In this document: positions 1-9,929 of the stretch, in pieces | Layout: every line of letters starts with the position of its first letter | Numbering within the stretch: position 1 is the stretch's first letter | From: Coleophoma eucalyptorum | Lineage: Eukaryota; Ascomycota; Leotiomycetes; Helotiales; Dermateaceae | Length of the DNA stretch: 64,000 bases | Direction: 5' to 3' | Assembly (NCBI GenBank): GCA_026120035.1 | Contig: JALRME010000019.1 | Location: 310,001-374,000, forward strand | Made by a program: the position numbers and the translations under genes | The notes under the pieces: model-generated | Seen by the model: the letters and a program-made list of their open reading frames with translations, nothing else | What the model was told of the DNA's origin: nothing | Database searches by the model: none

Positions 1-120
1 CCAAAGGGGCGAGGCGCGCCCCAAGCGAGGCTGGCGGATCACGGCGCCATTACGCCGGCCCTCGATAAGCTTCCCTGTCCTCTCTCCATTTTTCTTCCTT
101 GCTAGAACAGGACTTTAGAT

Positions 121-2049
121 ATGGCTCGGTCACAACCACGCCGCGTGAGGATTGTTGCGATCGTGATCGCTTGTGTCCTAGTGTACACTCTATTCTACAT
201 ACCCAATAGTCCGCATCCCGTCACGTGGCCTTCATACCGCAACGCGCCATCTCAGTCTCAGAACCAAAATCTTGCTGCCGAAGGACTGGAAAAGCCAATA
301 TTCAAACCATCATCCAATCCAGCAGGCCCTGTTTCCACGGATGCTCCAGTCACCACATCGATCTCGCGTCCGGCAGCCATCCCCATACAGAGCAACGCTG
401 TGTCTTTCACATTCGTTGGCGAATCGACTGCTTCGAGTTCGCCAACACCGTCAGTAGTATGTGTACCATATGAGCAGTTGCAAAGGCAGCGTAATGGACC
501 AGCATCGGAGGGAAAGCGGAATTTCCCATTTTCACGCCCACCTACAGAATGCCGGACATTCAATTTGCCATCTTTGGAAAAGCTGATAGAGCGGATGAGA
601 GGCGTTGTCAAGGACCCTGATTTGTTCCGGCTTTTTGAGAATAGTTATCCAAACACTCTGGACACTACAATTAAATGGCGAGGGTATTCTAAAGACACGG
701 CGAACGACACCTTCCCAGAGGAGCTGACTTTTGTGATCACGGGGGATATTGACGCAATGTGGCTGAGAGATTCGGCTTCTCAGATCTATTCGTACCTACC
801 GCTGCTCGAAGCATCGTCTGATCAGGACTCTCTAGCAAGTGTTTGGCGTGGGGTTGTCAACCTACATGCACGCTATATACTCATTTCACCATATTGTCAC
901 AGTTTTCAACCGCCTCCTGAATCTGGGTTGGATCCTACCACAAATGGCGCTTATCTTCAAAATCACCCTATACCACGCTACGATCCTGTAAAGGTGTTTG
1001 ACTGCAAGTGGGAACTTGACTCACTAGCCTCGTTCCTTCAAATCTCGACGGCATATTACCAGCGTACTAATGACCTTGCCTTCTTCCAAAGGTACAACTG
1101 GATTGATGCTGTTGAAGCGGCGATCAAGGCAGCTGGGGCTATGAGGCTAGGTACCTATGCTCCAGATGGCAAGGTAGAAGACTCAGCATGGAAGTTTACA
1201 GGTTGGACGGATCGTGGTTCAGAGACGTTGACCAACAATGGATTGGGCAACCCTACCAAAGCAAATGGAATGGTTCGAAGCGCATTTCGGCCATCAGACG
1301 ATGCGTGCATATACCAATTACTGGTTCCTGCGAACATGATGTGGGCAAAGTATCTGGAGGAAGCATCGCTGATCATGGCGAAGCTAGAAGGAGAAAAGGC
1401 ACAGAACCTCACAACTTCGATGCGCGACTTTGCTCTAGGAATTAGAAAAGCCATTGACAGAGACGCCGTCGTACACCACCGAGATTTTGGAGACATTTGG
1501 GCTTATGAGATTGATGGCTACGGCAGCGCGAATCTGATGGATGATGCTAATATTCCATCCCTTCTTGCTGTCCCTCTCTTCAATTACACTAACTCCCCGT
1601 TCCCACTCCCTAAGGAGACACCACGGGACCAAGCTCAAATCTATGCAAATACTCGCCGATTTGTACTGAATGAGAGCAATCCGTACTTCATGCGTGGACC
1701 TGTCCTCTCTGCGGTGGGCGGACCACATATCGGACCAGGGAAACCATGGCCAATGGCTGCGATCGTGCGAGCTCTCACTGCACTCAATCCTATCTCAGAT
1801 GATCTTGGGAAAGATGAAGTCGAGATTGAGGAGCAGATTCGGATGGTTCTTGACTCGACGGCTGCGACGGGTGTCGTCCATGAAAGTGTCAATGCATGGC
1901 GTGAGAGTGATTGGACTCGTGCTTGGTTTGGTTGGGCAAATGGGTTGTTTGGTGAATTGGTTATGAGGCTCAATGAGCATGATGAGGTTGCTCGTCGGGT
2001 CAGTGGGAGTGGGAATGAAAAGAGCTGGCTTGGGAGGAGTTGGCAGTGA
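121..2049 (+). CDS. GH125 family exo-alpha-mannosidase-like protein, membrane anchored
   Basis: Single-exon gene of 642 residues. The family (GH125, formerly DUF1237) contains metal-independent exo-alpha-1,6-mannosidases; fungal members are usually type II secretory-pathway proteins acting on mannans or N-glycans. Residues about 9-27 form one hydrophobic segment after a basic N-terminus (MARSQPRRVR), which fits a signal anchor, followed by a Ser/Pro/Thr-rich stem to about residue 130. The catalytic domain follows, with the hallmark block DIDAMWLRDSASQIYSYLPL near residues 208-227, a GGPHIGPGKPWPMAA block near 538-552 and HESVNAWRESDWTRAWFGWA near 587-606. Length and block order match full-length family members. 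The ATG at 121 is preceded by a pyrimidine-rich leader. The family call is from recognised motifs; substrate and location (probably Golgi) are inferred. Confidence 0.9.
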   Translation: MARSQPRRVRIVAIVIACVLVYTLFYIPNSPHPVTWPSYRNAPSQSQNQNLAAEGLEKPIFKPSSNPAGPVSTDAPVTTSISRPAAIPIQSNAVSFTFVGESTASSSPTPSVVCVPYEQLQRQRNGPASEGKRNFPFSRPPTECRTFNLPSLEKLIERMRGVVKDPDLFRLFENSYPNTLDTTIKWRGYSKDTANDTFPEELTFVITGDIDAMWLRDSASQIYSYLPLLEASSDQDSLASVWRGVVNLHARYILISPYCHSFQPPPESGLDPTTNGAYLQNHPIPRYDPVKVFDCKWELDSLASFLQISTAYYQRTNDLAFFQRYNWIDAVEAAIKAAGAMRLGTYAPDGKVEDSAWKFTGWTDRGSETLTNNGLGNPTKANGMVRSAFRPSDDACIYQLLVPANMMWAKYLEEASLIMAKLEGEKAQNLTTSMRDFALGIRKAIDRDAVVHHRDFGDIWAYEIDGYGSANLMDDANIPSLLAVPLFNYTNSPFPLPKETPRDQAQIYANTRRFVLNESNPYFMRGPVLSAVGGPHIGPGKPWPMAAIVRALTALNPISDDLGKDEVEIEEQIRMVLDSTAATGVVHESVNAWRESDWTRAWFGWANGLFGELVMRLNEHDEVARRVSGSGNEKSWLGRSWQ

Positions 2050-2976
2050 GGATATAATTTTGCTTGAAATCCAGAGACTGGATTCTACCTCCGAACCCAC
2101 AGCCTTCAAGACCTTGGAAGACCATTCCTGCTTGAACAAGTTCTAGACCCATATCTCGACTTCTCGGCGATTGCGGCTGCTATTCAGGCGACAAGCTACC
2201 TACCTCTTTGCATACTATTGCCGAGGCATAGCTGCTTGCACTTACAACTTCCAATTCTTTTGCTGCAGCAGCATCAGAATTCACTCATGTATAATTAAAC
2301 CTCATCTCGTTAAAGCTCATCTGCATATCCTAGAATTCGTCTTACTGCAAACAGACGAATGCAACTAAGTGGATTCGATGGTCCAACATCGGAGCCAGCA
2401 ATGCTATACACGAGCATTGTCCGAGAAGTAGCAGATCAATCGTTTCATGATAGGGCTTCATGGTTAGAATTTAATTCTGCTGTGGATAAAGTAAAACCAA
2501 AATGAAACGAAGGGGACAAAGTATCTCCAGGTGACTAAACAGGTTCGTCTTAAGTTTCTAGGTTAATTGCGTGGACCGCGGGGAAGTGGGCGAGACAATT
2601 GTGCGACTACAAAAGGAGATTAAGTAAGAGCAAAGATCTTAGACAAATGGGTATTTTCTTGATTTATGACTTTAGATTCGAAACCTCGTGGGAAATGGAA
2701 ATCGAGTTTGCGATTACTAAATCTGCACCCCTCAAGGAAACAACCCAGAGGAAATGGACTAGTATTAGTGTGATGTGGTGTGACATGCATGGGGATCTGT
2801 GCCATGATACGGAAGAGAGGACTAAGGTATGGAATTTTGAACTCAGATGGCACTTCATATCTCAATCTTTGACATCGACTTTGAAGCACTAACGGAAAGC
2901 TAAAAGGCTCGACGAAATCCTACAACGTCTCTCAGCTAATAATCATCGCTTGAAGAGTAAAGCAAAGCAAAACCTG
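2050..2976. other. intergenic, 3' flank of GH125 gene
   Basis: No convincing gene. The short open frames on both strands (the longest about 97 codons around 2599-2892) overlap each other, lack recognisable motifs and have no good splice context. The first 200 bases probably contain the mannosidase 3' UTR. Confidence 0.5.
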
Positions 2977-3900
2977 TCACGCAACCATGTGCTGCATGCT
3001 ATTCGCTATGCACAGGAGGGAGGGAAGCCGGCTCTCCTGCTTGTCAGATTTTCCGAAGTCCTGCCTCTGAGTTTTGCTATGGTCTGAACAGAACCCCTGG
3101 CTGGTTGAATTGAAGGTCTGACCGTCGAGAGCCGTCAAGCCTACGCCGGGGATATTGTTGTTCCTTCCGCGGTAGTCGTCGCCTGTCACTGCCAACGCCG
3201 CCTTTCCCTTCTCATCTCGTGTTGTCATGCAACTCAAGACATTCAATAGCAGGAGCCCTTGCTCTGATCGCATCCTACTTCCTCGGGGAAGATACTTACT
3301 TCGTCGGCACTGTTGTTCATACCGAGGTATATGATTGAGCCGAATTCTGCCTGCTGCGCAGTATACACTGTCAACGTCAGACAAACTCCAAGTGCCGCAT
3401 TCTTAAATCCTTGTGTCTAGCCTGTCTCTGGGAACGGCACCTTGCGTTTCAGCATCATCGATTTCCAGAGTGTTGCAAGAACATGGAAGTCTGGTTCTTC
3501 CGGAATATAGTTGGCGAGGTAATGGCCCACTACTAGATGTCTCGTCCGATGCGGCGAAATAAGGTTTGCCACGGAGAATGGCTCTCAATATTGATCCCCG
3601 CAGGATCTCCTTGGCAAAACTCCACAGAGACTCGACAAGATCTGGATAGGTAATTACACATTTGTTTGTAAGATTCTCATTATCTCTCTGAAGGATGTGT
3701 ACCTAGTGTTGCGCTCATTATTCTGTTGGGCATATGGACCTGAGTACATAGTTCGTCTGCCTTGAGCTATACAGAACAAAACTTACTGCTATATGAGGCT
3801 CGAACTGGACGGATCTGACAATTGCAACTGCCGGCGACTACTTGCGGGAATTGCACGCTCCTTTGAAACAAAGCCAATGGAGGTTCATCTGGTTTATTAA
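2977..3900 (-). pseudogene. possible degraded or unrecognised gene on the minus strand
   Basis: The minus strand here has intron-like signals (GTAAGTTTTG near 3798, ACTCAG near 3745; GTACACATCC near 3704, TATCCAG near 3633; GTAAGTATC near 3300) and segments that read like protein but sit in different frames. One frame through 3600-3300 reads HYLANYIPEEPDFHVLATLW, then an in-frame TAG near 3420, then ALGVCLTLTVYTAQQAEFGS. A further open stretch lies around 3240-2980. No frame joins all pieces without a stop or shift, and I do not recognise a family. It could be a decayed gene, a gene whose exons I mis-assigned, or chance. A CAG-to-TAG change at the stop would fit decay by C-to-T mutation, but that is speculation. 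Confidence 0.25.
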
Positions 3901-4320
3901 GCATTGGAATAGAAATTGCGTATAGCACCGTTCCCTTCCCCCGCCCCATATGATCCGAATCTCTAGAGTGTGATGGGCTCGGTATGTTGAGTGGTATCTG
4001 CGCAGTCGATCGAAGTAATTCCTTGCCTCCACAATCGCCAAGAGAGGAAGGTCGGGGTGCTCCTTTCACTCAACCCCCGTGTGAATCCTTTAAAGTTTAT
4101 TATTCAATATCAGTCATTCTTGCGAAGTGGTGTACCAAAACCAAGTGCCGTGTGGTAACTACATGAACTTCTTGCCAGCCTCCTCCGGGAGCTAGCCATA
4201 TGGTTATTGACTGGGTCCATTCATGATGTGCTTTCTGCGCCTGCTCCATCCTGGATACCTTGCAAACTGAAGTCATAAACGCGCAGTATAACTTGGCATT
4301 TCTTTACTTAGATCTCGAAG
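3901..4320. other. intergenic, upstream region of the GMC oxidoreductase
   Basis: No gene seen. This stretch is the likely promoter region of the downstream secreted oxidoreductase. Confidence 0.4.
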
Positions 4321-4327
4321 TATATAA
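4321..4327 (+). promoter_or_regulatory. TATA-box-like element of GMC gene
   Basis: TATATAA occurs about 80 bases upstream of the GMC start codon at 4402, a plausible TATA position with a short 5' leader. Seen in sequence; function inferred. Confidence 0.45.
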
Positions 4328-4401
4328 GCTGAGCATCTTGCTCTAATCTGTACCCAGAAGAATCTTTGTTAGTAATCCACTATCTCAGTCTTTCAACGAA
4401 C

Positions 4402-6634
4402 ATGCCTTCCTTACCACGCTCTTTTCTGCTTGCTGCTCCCCTCTTCTCATTAACCTTTGCAGCACCTTTCTATGGAAGAGTCATTGGTCGAGACGCAAAT
4501 ATCTCTACAAGCTATGATTATGTTATCGTAGGCGGTGGTGTTAGTGGTCTTGTTGTTGCCAATAGGCTGTCAGAGGACTCTGGTAGGCTATTCTGTGTCG
4601 CCATCATCATTCTATGCTGACAAAAGCAAAAGCTGTGACTGTTTTAGTTGTAGAAGCTGGTGAACTGTAAGCATACGATCACAAGTATCCTCGAGTTGCC
4701 AACTGACACTTAACAGTGACGCTGGAGAAGATTTTATTGAAATCCCAGGAATTTCAAGTGGCCTTGGACAGAATGCAGTTGGCACCAAGTACGATTGGAA
4801 TGTCTCATACTCCGCTCAGCCGGAACTGAACAACCGTTCTGTTGAAATGCCTATTGGCAAAGTCGTTGGCGGTGGATCTGTACTCAACCGCATGCTTATG
4901 GATCGCGGCTCAAAGGCTGATTATGATCGCTGGGCTGAGTTTGGTAATGAGGGTTGGGATTTTGAAGGATTACTGCCGTACTTTATCAAGGTAATTGGGT
5001 ACTTCGAAAATCTAAATCCGGCTATATACTAATTGGATTTAGACCGAAACCTTTACTCCCCCAGCCACTGATTTTGCTGCGGAGTGGGACATCGAATACG
5101 ATGCATCTGCTCACGGCACTACTGGATACGTGAACGCAAGCTACCCACCATTCATTTACCCTTCAACCAGTAAGGTACCCGCTGAGAATTATTAGAGCCT
5201 CAATCACTGACAGTGCTGCTTTAGAAAACTACTTCGAGTCTATAAAGTCTCTCGGCATAAATGTTCCCAAAGATGGTGCTAACGGTGAGGCATTGGGCGC
5301 TTTCTGGAGCACCCTTGCTTTGAATCCTGGTGTCAGTACTCGTTGTTCTGCTCGCGTCGCTTACCACGACACGGTTGAGACTCGTTCAAACTTGCATCTC
5401 TTGACTGGCAACCAAGCCACCAAATTGATCACAGAGTCTGCATCTGGTAGCGTCACTGCCACTGGAATTGAGGTATGTACTCCTCAATAGTCCAGAATTT
5501 TCCATACTAACAGAATCATAGTATGCAAGTGATGCCAGTTCAGCGGTGAATTCAGTTACTGCAAATAAGGAAGTCATTCTAGCAGCCGGTTCTTTACACA
5601 CCCCTCAAGTACTTCAACTCTCTGGCATTGGAAGCGCTACCTTTCTTTCATCCTTGAATATTTCATCTGTCATCGACCTCCCTGGTGTTGGTGAAAACCA
5701 CCAGGATCACCAATATGTCGCTATTGCGAACACCAGTGAGTGACTAGCCTGATTCTACGAGGTATTACTAACTTGGCACAAAGTAACTACCACCGAGGTC
5801 AGCTTCAATGCTCTCTCAGCCAATGCCACTCTCGCTGCTGAGGCACTGGCTGTGTATGAAGCCAATGGAACTGGTAAGTTGTAAGATCTTATTCCTAGAC
5901 ATCGTCTCACATTGCATCTAGGACCCTACAGCACCAGCGGAGCTATCTCTCTCACTTTCCTCCCTCTAGGCAATTATACCAATGCGACCAGCACCCTCAA
6001 ATCCTCTGCCGGCGCACAAGGAGCATCGACCTACCTCGCCAACGACACTGACGCTACCGTTGCCGCCGGCTTCAAGGCTCAATATGACATTCTCGTCCGT
6101 GATATGGACTCATTCAACATCGCAAACATGGAGTTCATTTACAGCGACGGCACGGTCGTGCTAGCGCTTCAACATCCCTTCAGCCGTGGCAGTGTGAAGA
6201 TCGCATCTACGGATCCCTTCACAACACCCGTCTACGACTCCCGCTGGCTGTCAAACCCAGTCGACCTCGCACAGCTCGTGGAAGCCTTCAAGTTCGGACG
6301 CAAGGTCACCACGACGTCCGCCTTCACGTCTTTGAGCCCCGTCGAAGTCTTTCCCGGTGCTGACGTCGCCACTGATGCACAAATCGAGACGTACATCCGT
6401 GATAATCTCGCGACGTTATACCACCCCGCGTGCTCTGCGCCTATGATTCCCAAGGAGATGGGCGGTGTCGTTGACTCCAACCTCCTGGTCTATGGAACCA
6501 GCAACCTGCGGATTGTAGACGCTAGCATCTTCCCTATGCTGCCAGCTACGCATATCATGAGTACGGTTTATGCTGTTGCAGAGAAGGCAGCAGATATCAT
6601 CAAGGGTACCACAGCTACGGCAAATACTTGTTAA
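4402..6634 (+). CDS. secreted GMC-family (AA3) FAD oxidoreductase
   Basis: Eight exons: 4402-4582, 4648-4666, 4717-4990, 5043-5169, 5225-5472, 5522-5735, 5784-5873, 5922-6634; all introns GT-AG, phases consistent, 621 residues. Residues 1-20 form a signal peptide ending around FAAP. The FAD dinucleotide-binding motif [20 protein letters not shown] is near residues 34-53, followed across the tiny 19-nt second exon by SVVEAGE. The family signature [17 protein letters not shown] and the second signature block [17 protein letters not shown] are present. The C-terminus has [17 protein letters not shown], with the conserved His of the active site, and ends with [23 protein letters not shown] enzymes oxidise alcohols, sugars or aryl alcohols, often giving H2O2 or reducing quinones. 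The sequence does not fix the substrate; glucose/aryl-alcohol oxidase or dehydrogenase are options. Confidence 0.92.
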
Positions 6635-8597
6635 GGGGGTTCGGCACTTTTCTGATTGGCGGATTGTATATATGTAGAATTTTTGTGCATCACACTGGAG
6701 GGAGATTTTTTTTTTCTTTCATTTTCTTCTGTATATAGATTCGTAACGGCGAGCAGATAAGATGGTAGACATGAGATGAGATAGATACCAAATTGCGTCA
6801 TCTCCGTGATGATCATACAGAATGCGGATCTCTCGTTGTGACTATATATGGACTGGCTGGGTTGAGGGATGACGGGAATGTATGTAGGCGAGTAAAGCAG
6901 ATTCACCTCACTTAGACACGAACGAACAGTACACTGGTGAAATCAGCATCATCTTTTGTCTCTCACAAGGTCGGGGCGCCAGAATAAAACGTGCGCTGCA
7001 ACGCTTGTCTTGCACTCCACAAAACAAGGCCGAGGTACATACTCGATACGTCAGGTACGTCAGGTACTAAATCTCCCAGAATAATGAGGGTTGCAACGAC
7101 AAACCGGTTCCGACAGGAGTGCACATCGATCTCGCAAGCTGGATCGAGCGGGGGGGGGTCTGGGATCGCGTTCTAGTAGCATCTCTATCAGGCACGTGGG
7201 TGGGACAGGATATATAGGGTTGGTCGGTATAGGGTGCGGTGCTGGGTTCCGGGGACTTGGTGGTGAAACGGAGGGCATTGCGATAGGAATTGGGTTTCTT
7301 TGGCGTGCAGTGGGTCAATGTTTGGTGTTTCGTGTTTGGCCATTAGCCTTTGGCATGTGGCATCTCTGGGCGTGTAGGACCGAGATAGAGGGGGTCAGGC
7401 ACAGTAGGAGGAGAGAGAGTGTGTGGTGATTGCTGGAATATCTTGGACAGTTCGCTCACTACGTAGTCGAGAAGTAAAAAACTTGTTGATATTTCTGGAA
7501 TGGGTACTTGGTCGTGATTCGGACCAGCTCGACAGGGCTGAAGTGCAGTGTCTGTCCAGTGTGATCTTCGTATCAACCTGGGAAAGCGATCGACGGCCCA
7601 ATCGCGTGGATGGACTTCAACAGCTTGTTTCTATCAAAGTGCGTCATTAATCCGTCACGAAGAGGACGTGGTTGGTGGGTGAGTTGGCAGTCCACTCTAT
7701 TCCATCGTCGGTCGCTCTTACTCGTCGTACGCTTCTTACTCTCTCTCACACACGCATTCTCGCTCTTACACCTACCCGCACTTACACTGTTACGCCTTCC
7801 CACTCGTCGCTTCGTAAATGCAGTGGCCGTCTTAACACTGTTACTGGTATTGTTCCTGGTACTGGCGCTGCTGCTGGTACTGCTGCTCCTTCTGCTGCTC
7901 CTGCTCCTGCTCCTCCGATGCTACACTGACCTCTGCTAGTGCGCCTAACATGCCTCGTTTCACCACCACCGCAGCTTCATCCCCCTTCTCCTGCTTCTCC
8001 TGTCCCCTAGGCTCCTCATCACTGTGTGATATGAAACCTCCAAACATTCCGCCCACGCTCTCTTATATTGAACCTAGCACTTCTGATCGACTTTGCTTCT
8101 TTTCGCTTTTTGCTCCTCTACTTCCCTCCGACAGCTTCTCCTCTTCCTGGTGCTCTTCCCGCACTGATTACCAGTTACGCCACACACCTGCTCGCTGGAT
8201 TCTGCAGAGGCACGGACGATCGCGAGGCTGAGCGAGTGGCTGCAAGGATAATCAAGTATTTTTGGGCCACACCACCCCGATACGTCATTATCTGGTTGGA
8301 GGGCGATGCAGCTGCAGTAGAGCCAGTAAACCACCCAGCGGATAAGCTCTTCTTTGGGATCGGCAATAAGCTGCAGGCTACGACGTTCTTTGTACTTGGT
8401 AGTTTGGAAAGTGGGACAAAGGGAGCTGACAGCCTTGATTTGGTGGCTCGTAGGCTCGTGGAGGGGTACTTTTCCTGCAGACCCTTGATTGAATTATCGC
8501 TGGGCCGACGTACGTATTTTGTATACAAGGAGTCAGCATCTCCTCACAGTATCGGTTCGAGTCGATTCAAGTTTCCCTACGGCTTTTGTTTGCAATC
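6635..8597. other. intergenic: GMC 3' flank and thaumatin-like gene promoter/leader
   Basis: No supported gene in almost 2 kb. It holds the GMC 3' UTR, a copy pair of TACGTCAGG near 7047-7065, and a pyrimidine-rich tract (7690-8160) with a CTG/CTC-rich core. A 241-codon open frame at 8068-8793 overlaps the thaumatin-like gene but resembles nothing and is probably chance or leader sequence. Confidence 0.5.
7845..7920. repeat. CTG/CTC-rich low-complexity tract
   Basis: Imperfect trinucleotide-like repetition of CTG, CTC and TGGTACTG units. It makes long Leu-rich (frame 1), Ala/Pro-rich (frame 2) and, on the minus strand, Gln/Glu-rich open frames. These are artefacts of composition rather than evidence for a gene. 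Confidence 0.6.
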
Positions 8598-9929
8598 ATG
8601 CCTTCCACAAGACATTGCAAGAACTCTTCGATCCAGCACAGCTTGCTGGCTGCGCTGTTCCTCTCCAATGTCTGCTCTGCGGCCTCAGTGCCATCATCAA
8701 ACTCAGCCCGTCCACTATCAGCTCGCACGGTATATTCCAATCGCGATGTGCACTGGGGCCCACCTACGAAACGCGATACATCCATACCCTTAATTGTCAG
8801 CAACAATTGCGGCGACACGATTTGGCCAGCAATTGCTTCTCAGGCTGGCACGGGTCCAGGCACGGGTGGTTTTGCTCTAAGTTCAGGTGACAGCAAGAGT
8901 ATGACCGTGAGCTCAGATTGGCAGGGTCGAGTCTGGGGAAGGACAAACTGTAGCTTCAATGTTGGCGGCACTGGACCAAGTAATTTGAACGGCAACAACG
9001 GCAATGGCCAGGCTTGCGATACTGGAGATTGCAATGGTGTTTTGAGCTGTGTTGTTACAGTAAGCTGTTTGAAAATGTTGGTGAACCATTGCTAATAGAT
9101 ACAGGGAAATACACCAGTCACGCTTTGGGAAGTAGATCTAGCTGGTGGTTCTGATGGCAAGCAGACCTACTATGACATTTCCCTGGTGGACGGCTATAAT
9201 CTTCCAATTGGTGTCACATACATCCCAGGCTCTGATTCTGCTTTGGAAGACATCCCACCAAACCTTACCAATTGTGCATGCATAGGAACATCTGGTTTCC
9301 TTACTACTGTTGCGGATTCCGGTACATCAGGCAATTCGACTAACGGGACTTATCCACTACCCTACGAGGATTCTCAAACTGATAGTACCCTTTCAGGCTG
9401 GTGCCCATGGGACTATCAACTTACACAACCAACAAAGCCCGGCGATGGCGTCTATCCATATCCAGACGACAACATTCAACGCCCTATCTTTGATCCTTGC
9501 CTGTCGGCCTGTGCCAAGACGAACTCTGCAAAAGACTGCTGTACAGGAGCATACGACCAACCAAGTAAATGCAAGCCCTCATTGTATTCCAAGCAAGCCA
9601 AAGCTGTTTGTCCAGATGCATATTCCTACGCATACGACGATACCACAAGTACATTCATCATTCCAACGGGAGGCGGATGGGAAGTAACGTTCTGCCCAGT
9701 GGGTAGGAGTACCAATATCTTGAAGACCTTTGGAACCCAGCTCACGGAGCTTGCGCAGACAGGCCAGATCAGCAAGAGTATCCTTACAGATGCTAGCAAT
9801 ATCACGCTTATCACACAGAAAAGTGAGGCGAGCAGTGGTGCTACGGGCGAGAACAGCAAGTTTGGTGGTGTTGGAAGTAGGAGTTTGGGTGCATTGGTTG
9901 TTTGTGTTGCCTGGGCTGTTTTCTGGTAG
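8598..9929 (+). CDS. thaumatin-like protein, probably GPI anchored
   Basis: Two exons, 8598-9059 and 9105-9929 (intron GTAAGC...ATACAG), 428 residues. A signal peptide covers about residues 1-29 (hydrophobic LLAALFLSNVCSA). The thaumatin fold starts near residue 56 with IPLIVSNNCGDTIWPAI and includes SSDWQGRVWGRTNCSF, the Gly-rich ACDTGDCNG region and YYDISLVDGYNLPIGV. Many cysteines are present, including SACAKTNSAKDCCTGAYDQP and AVCPDAYSYAYDD. The C-terminus is Ser/Gly-rich and ends in a hydrophobic tail (SLGALVVCVAWAVFW), typical of a GPI signal, so it is probably a cell-wall or membrane protein. Plant thaumatins are about 230 residues; longer GPI forms like this are common in filamentous ascomycetes. 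Some family members bind or cut beta-glucans; activity here is unproven. Confidence 0.9.

Noticed and set aside
7610..7939. Leu-rich 109-codon frame resembling a membrane protein
   Set aside because: Created by a CTG/CTC low-complexity tract; other frames of the same DNA give Ala/Pro-rich or Gln/Glu-rich products.
121..9929. Secondary-metabolite or carbohydrate-use gene cluster at the left end
   Set aside because: GH125, GMC and thaumatin-like genes are all secretory but there is no backbone synthase, transporter or regulator between them; proximity alone is not enough.
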